Shown one piece after another: positions 30,234 through 41,334 of a stretch of 64,000 nucleotides of DNA. The stretch is from Ascaphus truei (Eukaryota; Chordata; Amphibia; Anura; Ascaphidae): the NCBI GenBank assembly GCA_036426205.1, contig CM071573.1:69591135-69655134 (forward strand). Reading direction: 5' to 3'. Positions within the stretch are counted from its first letter, which is position 1, and every line of letters starts with the position of its first letter. Both the position numbers and the translations under genes were made by a program. Below the pieces are notes generated by a model. The model had not been told where the DNA came from. It worked only from the letters and a program-made list of their open reading frames with translations, and ran no database searches.

Positions 30234-30664
30234 TTAAAGCTGCAGTTCAAGCTGCCGTTTTAAAAATATATATTTTTGTCCCATTCAATATGTGCATCAA
30301 TACAATCTGCACACTGACAAGTGATTAGCTAGGCTGCAGATCGATCCGTTCTCCTGTAATCAATCGCTTGCTCGGGGCTATTTAATTCAGTTCTTGCACA
30401 GCATTGTGGGCAATGTAGTCCTGGAATATGATTGACTGGGCAGTTCCTAGATACAATTGGTTCACTGCTAGGGGCTCAAGAGCCAGAGCCTATCAGAAGG
30501 GGAAGGGGGCTGTCAATTTGGAAATGCTTCCTACATTAGAAACATTAAAAATGTCTTTAAAACATTTTCTTTTAAATTTAAATGCTACAAGTATTTTCTT
30601 ATAGTACAGAACTGATTTATTAAAAAAAAACACACGTGGGATATTGCTTGAACTGCTGCTTTAA
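30234..30664 (+). repeat. TTAA-flanked MITE (family 2), complete copy
   Basis: The ends are TTAA-AGCTGCAGTTCAAGC and GCTTGAACTGCTGCT-TTAA, a 15-bp inverted repeat with one mismatch and TTAA on both sides. This fits a Kolobok or piggyBac derivative. The interior has no transposase. It includes CAGCATTGTGGGCAATGTAG, whose complement resembles a decayed ZNF143 site. Confidence 0.75.
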
Positions 30665-31071
30665 CATAACATTTAAGGAATAATACTAATAATACTAAAA
30701 GAGCTTTTGCATTCCTTTCTTTTGAGCCTTACATCAGACGCCTGAGGAAGGAAGTTCCTTCTCTGGGAATAGCAGAAAGGGACATTGCATCTCTGCTATT
30801 TTCAGAATGGTTCATAGGAACATGCTGGTGTCATTTTAAAGATATTTTTATATAGCAGCTGAGAGTTCTTCTTGTAGAAACCCATTTCTACAGAACAGAT
30901 AGCTGGGGAAACCTTTTTTTGATGAACACTTTTATTTCCCAAGACTTTCTGATGCGTATTTCTCCATCGCTGTTAACCCCTTCAGCACACGACCATAGCC
31001 AGATGGGAGTTGAACAAAGATGACAAAGTGGAATTTTGAGTCCCTGGGTGTGCAGTTTTACAAACTAATTA

Positions 31072-31403
31072 CAGGCATACCCCGCTTTAAGTACACTCAC
31101 TTTAAGTACACTCGCGAGTAAGTGCATATCGCCCAATAGGCAAACGGCAGCTCACGCATGCGCCTGTCAGCACGTCCTGAACAGCAATACCGGCTCCCTA
31201 CCTGTACCGAAGCTGTGCGCAAGCAGGGAGACTGTAGAGCCTGTTACAAATGCGTTATTTACATCAGTTATGCACGTATATGACGTTTGCAGTACAGTAC
31301 ATGCATCGATAAGTGGGTAAAAGGTAGTGCTTCACTTTAAGTACATTTTCGCTTTACATACATGCTCCGGTCCCATTGCGTACGTTAATGCGGGGTGTGC
31401 CTG
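31072..31403. repeat. Tigger-like MITE, copy 2 (332 bp)
   Basis: The CAGGCATACCCCG and CGGGGTGTGCCTG ends are flanked by TA. Its length is identical to copy 1 and it differs from it by scattered substitutions. Confidence 0.8.
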
Positions 31404-32760
31404 TACAAACTCATTTCTATTGAGCATTGGGAAGCATGTAATATGAGAGTTTGAAGTTTAAAAAGACAGTGGGTTGGTTTTAGATGTAAGAACTGCCCCA
31501 GCCTTGCTCTGTAGGAAGATACTGATTATAATGTCTTACTTGCCTAAAAGCAGCATTATTAATGAAGTGAGAAATGTTATCGAGTCATTGTTGTACTTTC
31601 CCCACACAGTATGTGTGACCTTTCCTTAAATAAGTCATCAACACATTTTGCTACGCATAGGTAAGTTCATCATGTCCTCAAGCCCGTAATAAGTCATATT
31701 TGTTTGTGTCTGGCTAAAAATGACATTTAAGCAGAATTATTCTGACACCATTGAATGACAATGTAGAGGGACGTCTCCAAGGCCACAGAGGGTTGTAATG
31801 AGTCTAACATCAGTCCCACATACCACAACATACCAGAAATTAGTCTACTTAGTGGCACAGCTGTGCAAACCAGTTGAATGGTGTTAATGTCATTATAATG
31901 ACACATGTACAGTCACCTTCCACATTTATAGCTCATTCCACCAAAGACTGTCCTGAACAGCCTGTTTTCACAGAGTTTACCCTTTCTCCAATTTACATAC
32001 AACTTGTGTGTGAGCTATTTTCTTCCCGACATGTAATAGAAGTATTCTGCATGAGATCAGTGCTTAGAAAGGCATGTTCAGCTGCTGTCGGCTATCTGAT
32101 ATTTCAAGCTTCAGTGGAGCAATCCCATTGCGTCGGTGTGTATTTAGATCAGTAGAATTGTAGTCTATTGCTGGCAAGGCATAGAAAATATCAATTTTTC
32201 AATAGTGAGTCCTCATGTTGTAAGAAGGAAACTAGTAAGATGAGCAAATGACATACAGTATATGCTTCACTAGCTAGTGGTGTGACCACATGTCAATCGT
32301 ATTCTACAGCTGTAAAGAGCTGAACATTCTCAGGCTGACCGACACCTAAAATTAGATCCGTGTTTGACTCCCACTGCACTTAACCCCAGTGCATTGTAAT
32401 ACCATTGAGCAGAAGGGCCAGATTAATAGACAAATTGTTATAATAAGTAAAATATATACAAGAAGATGTTGATTTAAAAATGGATATATTCTTGGGGGTA
32501 TTCGCCACTCATCGTTGCTTGTCCGGTTATACGCTCCTGGTATATGTCCAAGTGTTTCTTTATCTGAGTCGTGCTGAAAGGTCCTGCATAGGTTTATGTG
32601 AGTCATGAATGTGCATTACACACTATATATATCCCACCCACCACCTTTAAGTTTTAACTGTGTTTAGGAAATGGGAACTGGTTGAATATCACACAAAATT
32701 GCACATGGTCTCAAAAGTGCTGTTATTAGGGTTGGCCATTGACTGGTCAAGATCTTTGTA

Positions 32761-32990
32761 CACCTCAACCCTCTTATAACGCTGTGCTTGGGGTCCAAAG
32801 AATCACATCGCGTTATAAGCGGATCGCGTTAGAAATAATGTACAATTGTATGCATTGTACAATAAAGTATTTAAGACACCAATAATCGTGTTGTAAAGTA
32901 TTCATAAATATGAAAATTGGGAGCCACGCTGGCATCTCGTTATAAGCGGATTTGCGTTATAATGGATTGTGTTATAACGGGGTTGAGCTG
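32761..32990. repeat. Second Tigger-like MITE family (230 bp)
   Basis: The left end CACCTCAACCCTCTTATAAC and the right end, complement CAGCTCAACCCCGTTATAAC, form terminal inverted repeats flanked by TA. Internal GTTATAAGCGGAT words are repeated near both ends. Confidence 0.7.
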
Positions 32991-33777
32991 TATTAGTGAT
33001 GAGAACCAAACCCATAATGTTGTATCTGCAGCTATACTATGCAATATACCTCACTGCTAATTATAGCTGGTGTTGCTATACATTGTTATTCACAGGATAC
33101 TGGCAGGCAAGTTAGATAATGTTCACATACAGTGAAAAAATGCTAATTAATGAATTAATGCTCTTGAATTGTTATTTTGGATTGACTTAAATGGTACCAA
33201 ACAAAGCCATACACTGTTAAACTGAGTGACCCCTGAGTGACCATGCAATTATTATTAATTTAATATGTCACACAGATAACAGGATTACAGAATGACAGCT
33301 GGACGATTAGAAAATATAGTCACCTATTTTTTTTTATAGTTCCATTTGCGCAAGGGAAAGTTCCAGCCTTAGTATTACCAAATGTAAACGTCACCTCTTA
33401 TATAGCTGGAGATCTCCCAAAACTATGCATTGGCAGGAGATCACCATTCAGCTAAACATTCTGGGAGGGGTTTCCTTAAGGATTATTGTAGAGATCATCC
33501 TTCAACCACAGGATCCTTAGAACATAATACTTCAACAAAGATAAGACCGCAGAATTCTCAGTCATTTTCATGTCTTCGTAAGTACAAGCTCAGATTTCCA
33601 TCTCGCTATCATAGACTTTGAGATGCAATGGCTGTAAGGTGTTTGTGAATAGGAGTCTAAAAGTGTATCTAAAAACAGGCTGGCTTTATAAATTACAATG
33701 CTATGTTTCCTCCTCCCCAAAAAAGTGTGTTTTACATTTAGTATAATATAGAAGAACTCCAGAGCACACGAGGTAAT

Positions 33778-34070
33778 GTTTATTTATTTATTTATAAAAT
33801 GTTTTACCAGTAAGTAATACATTGAGAGTTACCTCTTGTTTTCAAGTATGTCCTGGGCACAGAGTTAAGACAAATAGTACATGGTTACAAATACAGTTAC
33901 ATAAATGAACACGGTATACATTATATACAATACATTGCATGCACAGCTAGGGGAGATGTATATTATAGGCGTATGTAACAGTTACAGACCAGATTAAAAT
34001 GTGAGACAGTCTTAGTTTTGAAAGAACTTAAACTGGTGGAGGATGTGAGAGTGTAAGAGAATGTAGTAAC
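33778..34070 (-). mobile_element. LINE 3' fragment (family 2), minus strand
   Basis: It starts with (TTTA)n, then TTTTACCAGTAAGTAATACA, ATTGAGAGTTACCTC and GTCCTGGGCACAGAGTTA, the complement of the family-2 LINE tail. It continues with AGGCGTATGTAACAGTTACA and AAAATGTGAGACAGTC, as in the longer copy at 53489-55289. Confidence 0.75.
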
Positions 34071-35062
34071 AAGTATATTAAATTATAACATAATTACAAA
34101 AAATAAATCCAACTTTTCGGCTGTAATAAACCTTCATCGGGGATTAAGTTCATTAGAACCAAAGCATTGCATTCACTTTTTGTAATTCTGTTATAATTTA
34201 ATATACGGTACTTAAATGATGCTGTCTGCACCTCCATGAGACTCCCACTGGTAAACCATATTTTTCCATTGATATTAGGATGTGATTGACATTTTTCGAG
34301 TGCACAGTTTATTCTTTCTCACTTACCTTTTGTTTAATGCATGCCTGTTATATTGAATGAGCCCGTTAACCCAAACCTATCAAAGGAAAGTGAAGGTTTA
34401 GAGAGTTTAAGGAGTAGGTGTGCCAGTTGCATATTCGAGTGTACAGTAATAAGTTTATTTTATTCTGTAAATGCTGCCAAATGATAAATGCTATGTAACC
34501 TTAAAAATAATATTATTGCATTTTATCAAGGTTTTCAAACCATGGCAAAGAATGGCAGCTGTAGCTGTAAAAATGAGCTAGAATCATAGAAATACTGCAG
34601 TGGAAAACTGCTATTTGCCATACAGTTGGTGAGTGATAAATGTATCTAAAAGCGTAAAATGGTCCTAACTTCTCCCTTCTCTAGCAGTGTCCAAGTCTGC
34701 AATTGTTTCAGAAGCTAGAAATCGTCTCTTTCTTTTCTTGACCTGCCAGCATATTTTGATCTGAAACAAAACTGCAGAGAGCCTTAAACCCAGGTTTTAA
34801 GTAGGAGACCTGGAGAAAAGCAATTCAGTTTTATATGTATTTGGTTTGTCTGGTGGCATAGTTTTATATATGATTGATGAAAAAGTAATTTTTTTTAATG
34901 AACAACAACAATTTCTGAATGTTTTAGTTCCCCAACCACTAATACATTATTTGTTTGCTATTGCATGTTGCCTTATTGCTTTCTCTAACTGTCCTCGTCC
35001 TCTCTCTGCCCCTTCCCTGCAACATTAATTCATATATGTTCTTACCGCGCTTCTGTGTAGAT

Positions 35063-35229
35063 CAGGGGTGGGAAACTCCAGTCCTCAGGGTCCACCAACA
35101 TGGTTTTCAGGATATCCCTGCTTCAGCAGAGGTGGCTGAGCCACGGATTGAACCACCTGTGCTGAAGCAGGGATATCCTCAAAACCTAACCTGTTGGTGG
35201 CCCTTGAGGACTGGAGTTGCCCACCCCTG
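35063..35229. repeat. Fold-back hAT-like MITE (family 1), complete copy
   Basis: The ends are CAGGGGTGGGAAAC and GTTGCCCACCCCTG. The flanks GTGTAGAT and GGGTAGAT match at 7 of 8 positions, supporting an 8-bp hAT target duplication. Confidence 0.8.
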
Positions 35230-35999
35230 GGGTAGATGATAATATATCCTCCTTTTATCAGCTGGCGCCGGTACGACTCCGCCATGTAGATCAGTATCAA
35301 CTGAAATCTTCAGTGGCCGCACTTTTCAGAAACGGCAAGACATTGTATATCACTTTTGTTTGCATTTTATTGCGATTATCTGGACGCACTGAAAACTGTA
35401 TAAAAAAATGGGGAGTGGAGGGAGTGGAGGGAGTCCAAGAGGCTACACACACTTCACTGGGGACTTGGCAGCACTGTGGTACCATACCACTTGTGCTATT
35501 ACAGCTAAATTGCCATTTCCTGTTATACCTATTCCAGTGTTTGTATGTTACTTCCTTTTAAAATCAGCGCGGCACCTTTACAACACTTTGTGAGAATCCT
35601 TTCTAACGTTAGAGGTGCTGGCCATTTTTTAGATAACAAACTGAGGTGTGATCTTTAGATACTAAATTAGATTAAATACTAAACTGGGTCCAGGAGAAAA
35701 CTATTATGTCTAATAAATACTGTTTTTTAATTAACATCCACACCGCAGACAGGACGAACCATTTGCCAAATTTTTTTTTTTTTTTTTAACAATGATGAAA
35801 AATATTTACAGCCAAATAAATGATAGAATGCTAAAATACCCCTGTAAGAGGCAGACCTGGCATTGATCACATGAACACTTAGCATGTAAAAATATTAGCT
35901 ACTTTTATTATATTACATACTTTATTACGAGTCATTTACAAAAGTCTCCCGGCTGCAAAATCTGAGACCAAACACCTGCAGTGTATGTTTCAAGGTAAA

Positions 36000-36120
36000 A
36001 TCCTACGATCTGCGTCCCGCGTCCCGCGCACTATCTGTAATTGTGACGCGCATCGAGTCCCATTGGGAGAAAAGCGCTATATGAAAAAAATGATGAAGTG
36101 TGATTATTATTTATTAGTAT
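36000..36120 (+). repeat. L2-type LINE or SINE tail fragment
   Basis: It contains TGTAATTGTGACGCGCATCG and CCCATTGGGAGAAAAGCGCT followed by ATATGAAAAAAATGATGAA. This matches the tail of the MIR-like element at 13172-13431 in the opposite orientation. Confidence 0.55.
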
Positions 36121-36655
36121 TATTATGAGTAAGGTAAAGCATCCCCTTTGAAGCCAGTGGGATTTTCCTCTTTGGTAAATCTGGTGCAATAGTTTTGCAG
36201 TAAACAAAAGCCCCAATGCACATTCAATATGACAAGTTACTGTATTTAGTTAATTACTATGTTTTCTCTGTGTTTTTCGTCTTCTCATAAGTATAGGTCA
36301 TTTAGTTCAATCCTTTGGCAACAAAACATTTCAAGCCAGTAACCTTGTCAAGCGGTGACCCTACCTGCAGGCCCAACACTGCCCATTTGATACTGTCTTT
36401 TGTATTGGATGTGCATTGGGGATTCTTTGTTTGCTGCTGTACAGTATATTTTAGGTCCCTTCCCAGTAGCCCAGCAGTTGACAGAAATGAATATATACAT
36501 ATATAATGTTGGGGGGCTGGGTTTTGAGATGGTTAAGACTTTGTATGCCTAATTGCAATAGTTTTGTCCCAATTTTTGAGCCTGGAGAGTTTGATAAATC
36601 GCTCCCAGATTTCAATGAGCATTCCAAGCAAGCGATTCCTTTTTTTTTTTTTTTT

Positions 36656-36994
36656 AAATATAGGGGTGAAGCAGAGGGTCTCCGGGGCTAAACCCCATTC
36701 ATTTCAGTTCCAGGTACCCCCTGCTTCCCGAGATACCTCCGTGGGAGGTGCGGGGTGCTGCTCCGCTTGGCTAGTAGGGTTCATGTAATAGTGGCGTTAA
36801 AGCTCCCGCGGGCCAATAGGAAGCCGTGATGTCATCAGGTGCAGCTTCCTATTAGCCCATGTGACGCAGGAGCTTTAAACTGTGCCAAAATAGCAGCACC
36901 CTCTTTGGAGGCAAGTATCTCTGGAAGCAGGGGGTCCCCAGAGCTGTAATTAATGGGGTTCAGCTCCGAAGACCCCCTGCTTCAATCCTATGTA
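36656..36994. repeat. Fold-back MITE (CCAATAGGAAGC family), copy 2
   Basis: It shares GGGCCAATAGGAAGCCGTGA, GCTTCCTATTAGCCCATG and the end GACCCCCTGCTTCAATCC with copy 1 at 13890. A poly-T run lies just outside its left end. Confidence 0.75.
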
Positions 36995-37168
36995 AAATAA
37001 TAATTTAAAAAAAATGCATGAATTACTCCTTCAATGTATACAGAGTGAGAGATATGAAAAGTAATCAAAAATATCATTCAAGCTAACTTGCACATATAGA
37101 CATGTTACATCTTTTCCCTGCATTCCAATTCACCAACTAAGAGGTAAACTCTTCACACTTCATAACAT

Positions 37169-37258
37169 AGATTGTAAGCTCTGCGGGGCAGGGACTTTGT
37201 CTGCAAAATGTCTCTGTAAAGCGCTACGTAAAACTAGCAGCGCTATACAAGAACATGC

Positions 37259-37294
<36 letters not shown>
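37169..37294 (+). repeat. L2-type tail with (ATT)n microsatellite
   Basis: It contains ATTGTAAGCTCTGCGGGGCA, GGGACTTTGTCTG and GTAAAGCGCTACGT, then CAGCGCTATACAAGAAC and about 12 ATT units. This is the usual end of L2-type 3' UTRs, which often seed microsatellites. Confidence 0.8.
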
Positions 37295-37295
<1 letters not shown>

Positions 37296-37859
37296 CTCTG
37301 AAGTGTCTGTTTGACGTCAACTGGGATATTTCGGCCAAAAACAGCCCGATCAGCTGCTTCGGACTACATAGAATTTACCCCTGAGTCTCTAATACTAATG
37401 TATTCTCGTTCATTCTCAGTAACAATTATAAACATAGCAGCTTGTGTAATTGGGTAAGATAAAGAAATAACTCACTACAAGTAGCACTTGGCATAACCTT
37501 GTATTTTTGGTACTTTCATATCAGGGCGATGACACACTCCAGGGATCTGTAGAGAATCCTTCTTGGAACCTGCGGTGGAAGCCTCTTGTGGTGGACTGTT
37601 CGGCATCACATGCTTTTCATCTGAAAACCCATTTAAATGGGGTTTATAAGCAACTGGTACATGTTGCAGTAAAATGGGAAGCATTGTGCAGTTGGAGTGT
37701 AGTCCCCAAAAGCCTGACATTCTTCCAGCTTCAAGTTTGTGGGGCAAAGTGTATACATAGCTATTACCATGTGCACATTAGGGTGGTCGTAGTAATAAGA
37801 CCCCAGAAATGCTACCACTATAGGGAAATGATCTACACATGATTTGCAGTTTTAGGGGG

Positions 37860-38022
37860 TACAGACGAGACAACGAGTATTCTAAAGCTTGCCTTAAACT
37901 AGCCCGGTTACATGCTGGGTACATACTGGGTGTAACCTGGCTATTGTAAGGCAAGTTTAAGGCATTTCTACATTGACTAATGACCCATCGGATTAACACA
38001 GCAGGGGTCCCTGGCAGTCCCA
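37860..38022. repeat. Repeat, left arm of the fold-back element seen at 47991
   Basis: It begins TACAGACGAGACAACGAGTA and includes CTTGCCTTAAACTAGCCCGG and CCCATCGGATTAACACAGCA. It matches 47991-48155 almost base for base, but lacks the inverted right arm. Confidence 0.75.
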
Positions 38023-38046
38023 TTCAGTTTCAGTTTTTACACTTAC

Positions 38047-38107
38047 GCTGAAGCTGGAATATCCGGCAAACCTGACCTGTTGGTGGCCTTGCGGACTGGA
38101 GTTGAGA
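38047..38107. repeat. Fold-back hAT-like MITE (family 1), right-arm fragment
   Basis: Only CTGAAGCTGGAATATCCGGC, CCTGACCTGTTGGTGGCC and GGACTGGAGTTGAG remain. Confidence 0.6.
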
Positions 38108-38599
38108 AATGGAGTTGTTAACGCCAGCGCACTCCGTGTCAACAAGTGAGCCATTTAAAGCAATGGTGGCGCGTGAGTTATATCCTTAATGCATGCGTTA
38201 ACGCATTGTTTGTGCGTTATTAGCGGGGGAGCGTAACAACGTCTGCTACATCTGCATATTCTCCACATTTCGATTTTCTTTTCCTAGTTTTCAGCAATTT
38301 TTCTTTCTTCCTTTTTTTTTTTGCCACCGATTCTTGGTTTTTAACAAACACGTTTCATCCCATCTGCCTGGCTGAAAAAGAGGGATGTTGAATTGCATAT
38401 CTGGAGCCCTATGGATAAGAGCGGTATTTTAAGTGCATTGATCTCATGTTTCGAGATTGGAATACATATCATTGTTTCACACTCACATTACGGGGGGAAG
38501 GGAGGAGTTGTGGCTGGATGAAAAAAAAATGTTTCACTCCATCACAGGCGATGGGAACAGAGCTTAAGTGACAGGTGACAATGTCCAAAACATGGCCCT

Positions 38600-38796
38600 G
38601 CGATAAGCCAGGGCCAGTAAAAATAGACTCAATGATCTCATCGGCTTCTGTGAGCCGATGAGCTGAAAAGCAATGCCAGAGAAGACAAAAGTGGGGCCTT
38701 AAAAAGGCTCGCAGAAAGGGCAGGAACCAGCCAGGGAGATTTTCGTGCTTTGGTTTTGCTCCAGATTGGCGTGGATTTGACCCTCGTTCTCTCTTT
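38600..38796 (+). promoter_or_regulatory. SYNPO2L: Candidate intronic muscle promoter of SYNPO2L
   Basis: This non-repeat DNA lies directly upstream of the candidate alternative first exon. It contains GATAAG (38602-38607), TAAAAATAG, the core of a MEF2 site (38618-38626), and CCTTAAAAAGG (38697-38707), which is one base too long for a classical CArG box but could also serve as a TATA-like element about 90 bp before the ATG. The combination suits a cardiac/skeletal muscle gene. The evidence is motif order and position only. Confidence 0.4.
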
Positions 38797-38881
38797 ATGG
38801 AGTGTTGTGACTTTAATGGTGTGTGTGTCATGCCGGGTTCACCAGCCTCTTCCTACCACAGCACAGAAAATCTATATGCAG
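38797..38881 (+). CDS. SYNPO2L: Candidate alternative first coding exon of SYNPO2L
   Basis: An ATG at 38797 opens 28 codons that end at a donor GCAG|GTAATT (38881/38882). The peptide includes MPGSPASSYHSTENLYA; an in-frame second ATG at 38830 with a purine at -3 could also be the start. One codon base is left over (phase 1), exactly the phase needed to join the SYNPO2L last exon at 41335, where the split codon would read GAG. The exon sits 2.45 kb upstream of that last exon, is outside any repeat and has promoter-like motifs just upstream. SYNPO2L in mammals is known to have a short isoform without the PDZ domain (CHAPb), and this exon would produce such a form. I do not recognise the peptide from a known isoform, so the call rests on splice phase, context and the absence of repeats. 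Confidence 0.45.
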
Positions 38882-40704
38882 GTAATTATTATTATTATAT
38901 CTCTTTGCTGTTCTACTCCTGGAGCCTGTCACCGTTTTGTTCTCCTGTTTGGCATAAGTGCTTAATATCTAGAAGATAATGGGATGCTTTCATTGTTAAG
39001 CCTCTGCTACTTTTTGCAGAGTAGAGAGAACTTTTATCAATGTGTTAGGAGTGCTGCACAATCAAATATAATTCAATATGCACCATATGTAACTTGCAGG
39101 TGTTTATGTAGTACCTGTGATACAAATATACTGTACCTGTGACATACTTAGTTTGCAGGGTCTGAGGGAGTTCCTTAGTGGTAAGAACACTGCATTTGAG
39201 ATGGATAAACTCCATTGGAACCCCAGTGTAACCTTCAACAAGTCACTTATGCTTTAGGCACCAAAATTAGATTGTAAGCTCTCAAAAGTCTGTGCACAGT
39301 GTTGCATACAATGTTAGCGCTATATAAGAAAAAATATTATATATGATATTATTGTAATCTCTAAAAAAAATGTTGTATGTACAGTATGCTGCACTTCTTC
39401 TTGCGTTAGCTTGTATCACTGATTTTTTTGGGAACACTAGATTTCATGCAGTAAAGCAATAAGTTACACCATCAACACTAGAACAATACAGTCATGTTAT
39501 TTAGCTCAAAATAGCTCAACAAGTTTCAGCAAAGGAGAAATCCATTGCATCTGCAGTAAATAAGACTTATGACATAAATAACCCAAAAGTCCAAAGACAT
39601 TTCTTATTTTAGCGCAGGTGACTCCAAGCGTCCTTCTAAATTATCCTCTTCGTCAAATCTTTATTTTGATTTATTTTTTTAACCATCAATAGGTTATTTA
39701 GCCACATGTTCTGGCTGCAGAAGAAGAGAACTAGTTTTATTTAAACAATAAATAAAGAACAATTCAATTTTTTGATTTGTTTTGCACCAATTGCGCAGTT
39801 AGGAATACTTTAGAAGTATCGGACCGTAGCATCTGCGCAGGAGCCAATTTCTCCTGTGTTCAGTCTTCTTTAAGATTGTGAGCGTCGCTAACAGCTGGGA
39901 ACTCGTAAGAAGAACGGCCATTCTATTTTCTTAGCCATATCAATTCTCACTCAACCGGAGATGCTATCAAATGTTTTACTGTTTGGGTTTTACCAAATGA
40001 TACCCGAAGCTGTCATTCTGTATTTTGTGCACTTTCTTTTATTTATTTTTTCAACATTTTTTTTTTAACACAGTTCTTATAACGAAAGCAGAAACATTTT
40101 TTACGTGCAATAGCTAAAGAAGATCGTATGTTTTTCTTAATCTGTATCCATGTGCAAAATAGAAAAACGTGTACGTTTGTAATGATTTATAAATTGTATA
40201 TACACACTGGATTTTGAGTTAGTCTAATTGTTTTTTAACCAATTAGTCTCCTTGCCTCACTATTCACGTCATCCAACACCCAAAGTTTCACTGATTTTAA
40301 ACTATCTCTGAAATTATTTGATCATTTACTGTTTTTTTTTTTATTTTAACAATTGATGTTTTTTAGTCTTACGAGAAATATGTTTTTTTTTCCTTCTAAT
40401 CTTTTTTTATTGAATTTTCACACATATACCATGAAATTAGTTCCTTTTATAGATTAGTTGTAGGTTGTGATACTTTTGAGAGGACCAACATTAAGGTTCT
40501 TTATTGCTGAAATTATAGTGTACAGAGCTTTGAAAACCTCATGTTTCTTCTTCACGTGTGCTCTTTTTTTGTATATTACTTTTACAGAGGGACAAAACGT
40601 TAAATCGAGTATATTTAGATGTAATATATTTGATACATATCCTTGTTGTTTCTGTATCCTTAAAATTAAAATAAATAAGAGGTACAAAAATGAATACACA
40701 TAGA

Positions 40705-40839
40705 CAGTGTTCGACAAACCTATACATTTGCTCGCCCCGGGCGAGTGGATTTAACCCCCGGGCGAGTAAATATTGGCCCAAGCAGCACACGTTTGGTACT
40801 AGGTGGCGAGTAGATTTTTTGGTGATTTGTCAACCACTG
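40705..40839. repeat. hAT-like MITE (CAGTGTTCGACAAA family), copy 2
   Basis: It runs from CAGTGTTCGACAAACC to TTTGTCAACCACTG and is nearly identical to copy 1 at 16389. The flanks CACATAGA and CACAAAGA form an 8-bp target duplication with one mismatch. Confidence 0.8.
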
Positions 40840-41334
40840 CACAAAGATACAGCAAACTCCACGCTAACACCTCCTAACATCCACATCCCCGAACCTTAAT
40901 TGGACCAGCTGTGTGGCTGGACCACACCCCATCCTGAGGCAAACTTCATCCCACAATGAGCAGCCACTTTAACTTTTGTTTCAACATTCTCCTTTATTCC
41001 CTATAGAGTGCAAGCTCTCAGGGTCAGGGCCCTCATTCCCTTCTGTATCTGTTTGTGCTCATCTGTCCTTACTTGTATGCCATTTTGTTTATGTCCTTGC
41101 TGTCACTCTGTACCTCCATTGTACTGCGATGCGGAATATGTTGGCGCTTTACATATAAACGATAATAATAATAATAAATACATGCGAAAATGATTTTTTA
41201 TTTACTTGGATGGTACGTGGAATATCTGAGTTATAGTGTAACATTGTTAATGGTTTTCTCGGAAGAGTGGGAATTTGACCAGTTTAATATTGAGCCCTAT
41301 ACTGATACCTTATATTTACTATCTTTTCTTGCAG

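Larger units (their letters stand above)
28104..41334 (+). other. SYNPO2L: SYNPO2L intron, 13.2 kb, phase 1
   Basis: It is bounded by the donor GTAAGT (28104) and the acceptor ATCTTTTCTTGCAG (ending 41334). It contains the repeats listed separately, L2-like tails at 39267-39335 and 41000-41177 (the latter ending in (ATA)n), poly-T runs at 35769-35787 and 36641-36655, and a candidate alternative first exon at 38797-38881. The stretches 28740-29400, 30665-31071, 31404-32760, 32991-33777, 34071-35062, 35230-36000, 37295-37859, 38108-38600, 38882-40704 and 40840-41334 show nothing else I can support. ORFs there lack similarity I can recognise. Confidence 0.8.

Noticed and set aside
31874..32155. 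93-codon plus-strand ORF in the SYNPO2L intron
   Set aside because: No domain or repeat similarity; length is within chance for AT-rich intronic DNA.
33430..33621. 63-codon ORF with a GTAAGTA donor-like sequence near 33578 in the SYNPO2L intron
   Set aside because: No similarity recognised, no phase-compatible conserved peptide and no promoter-like context. It cannot be told from chance.
41190..41334. In-frame methionine 48 codons upstream as the start of the long SYNPO2L ORF
   Set aside because: The segment lies before a strong acceptor and encodes hydrophobic, non-conserved residues; it is intronic read-through.
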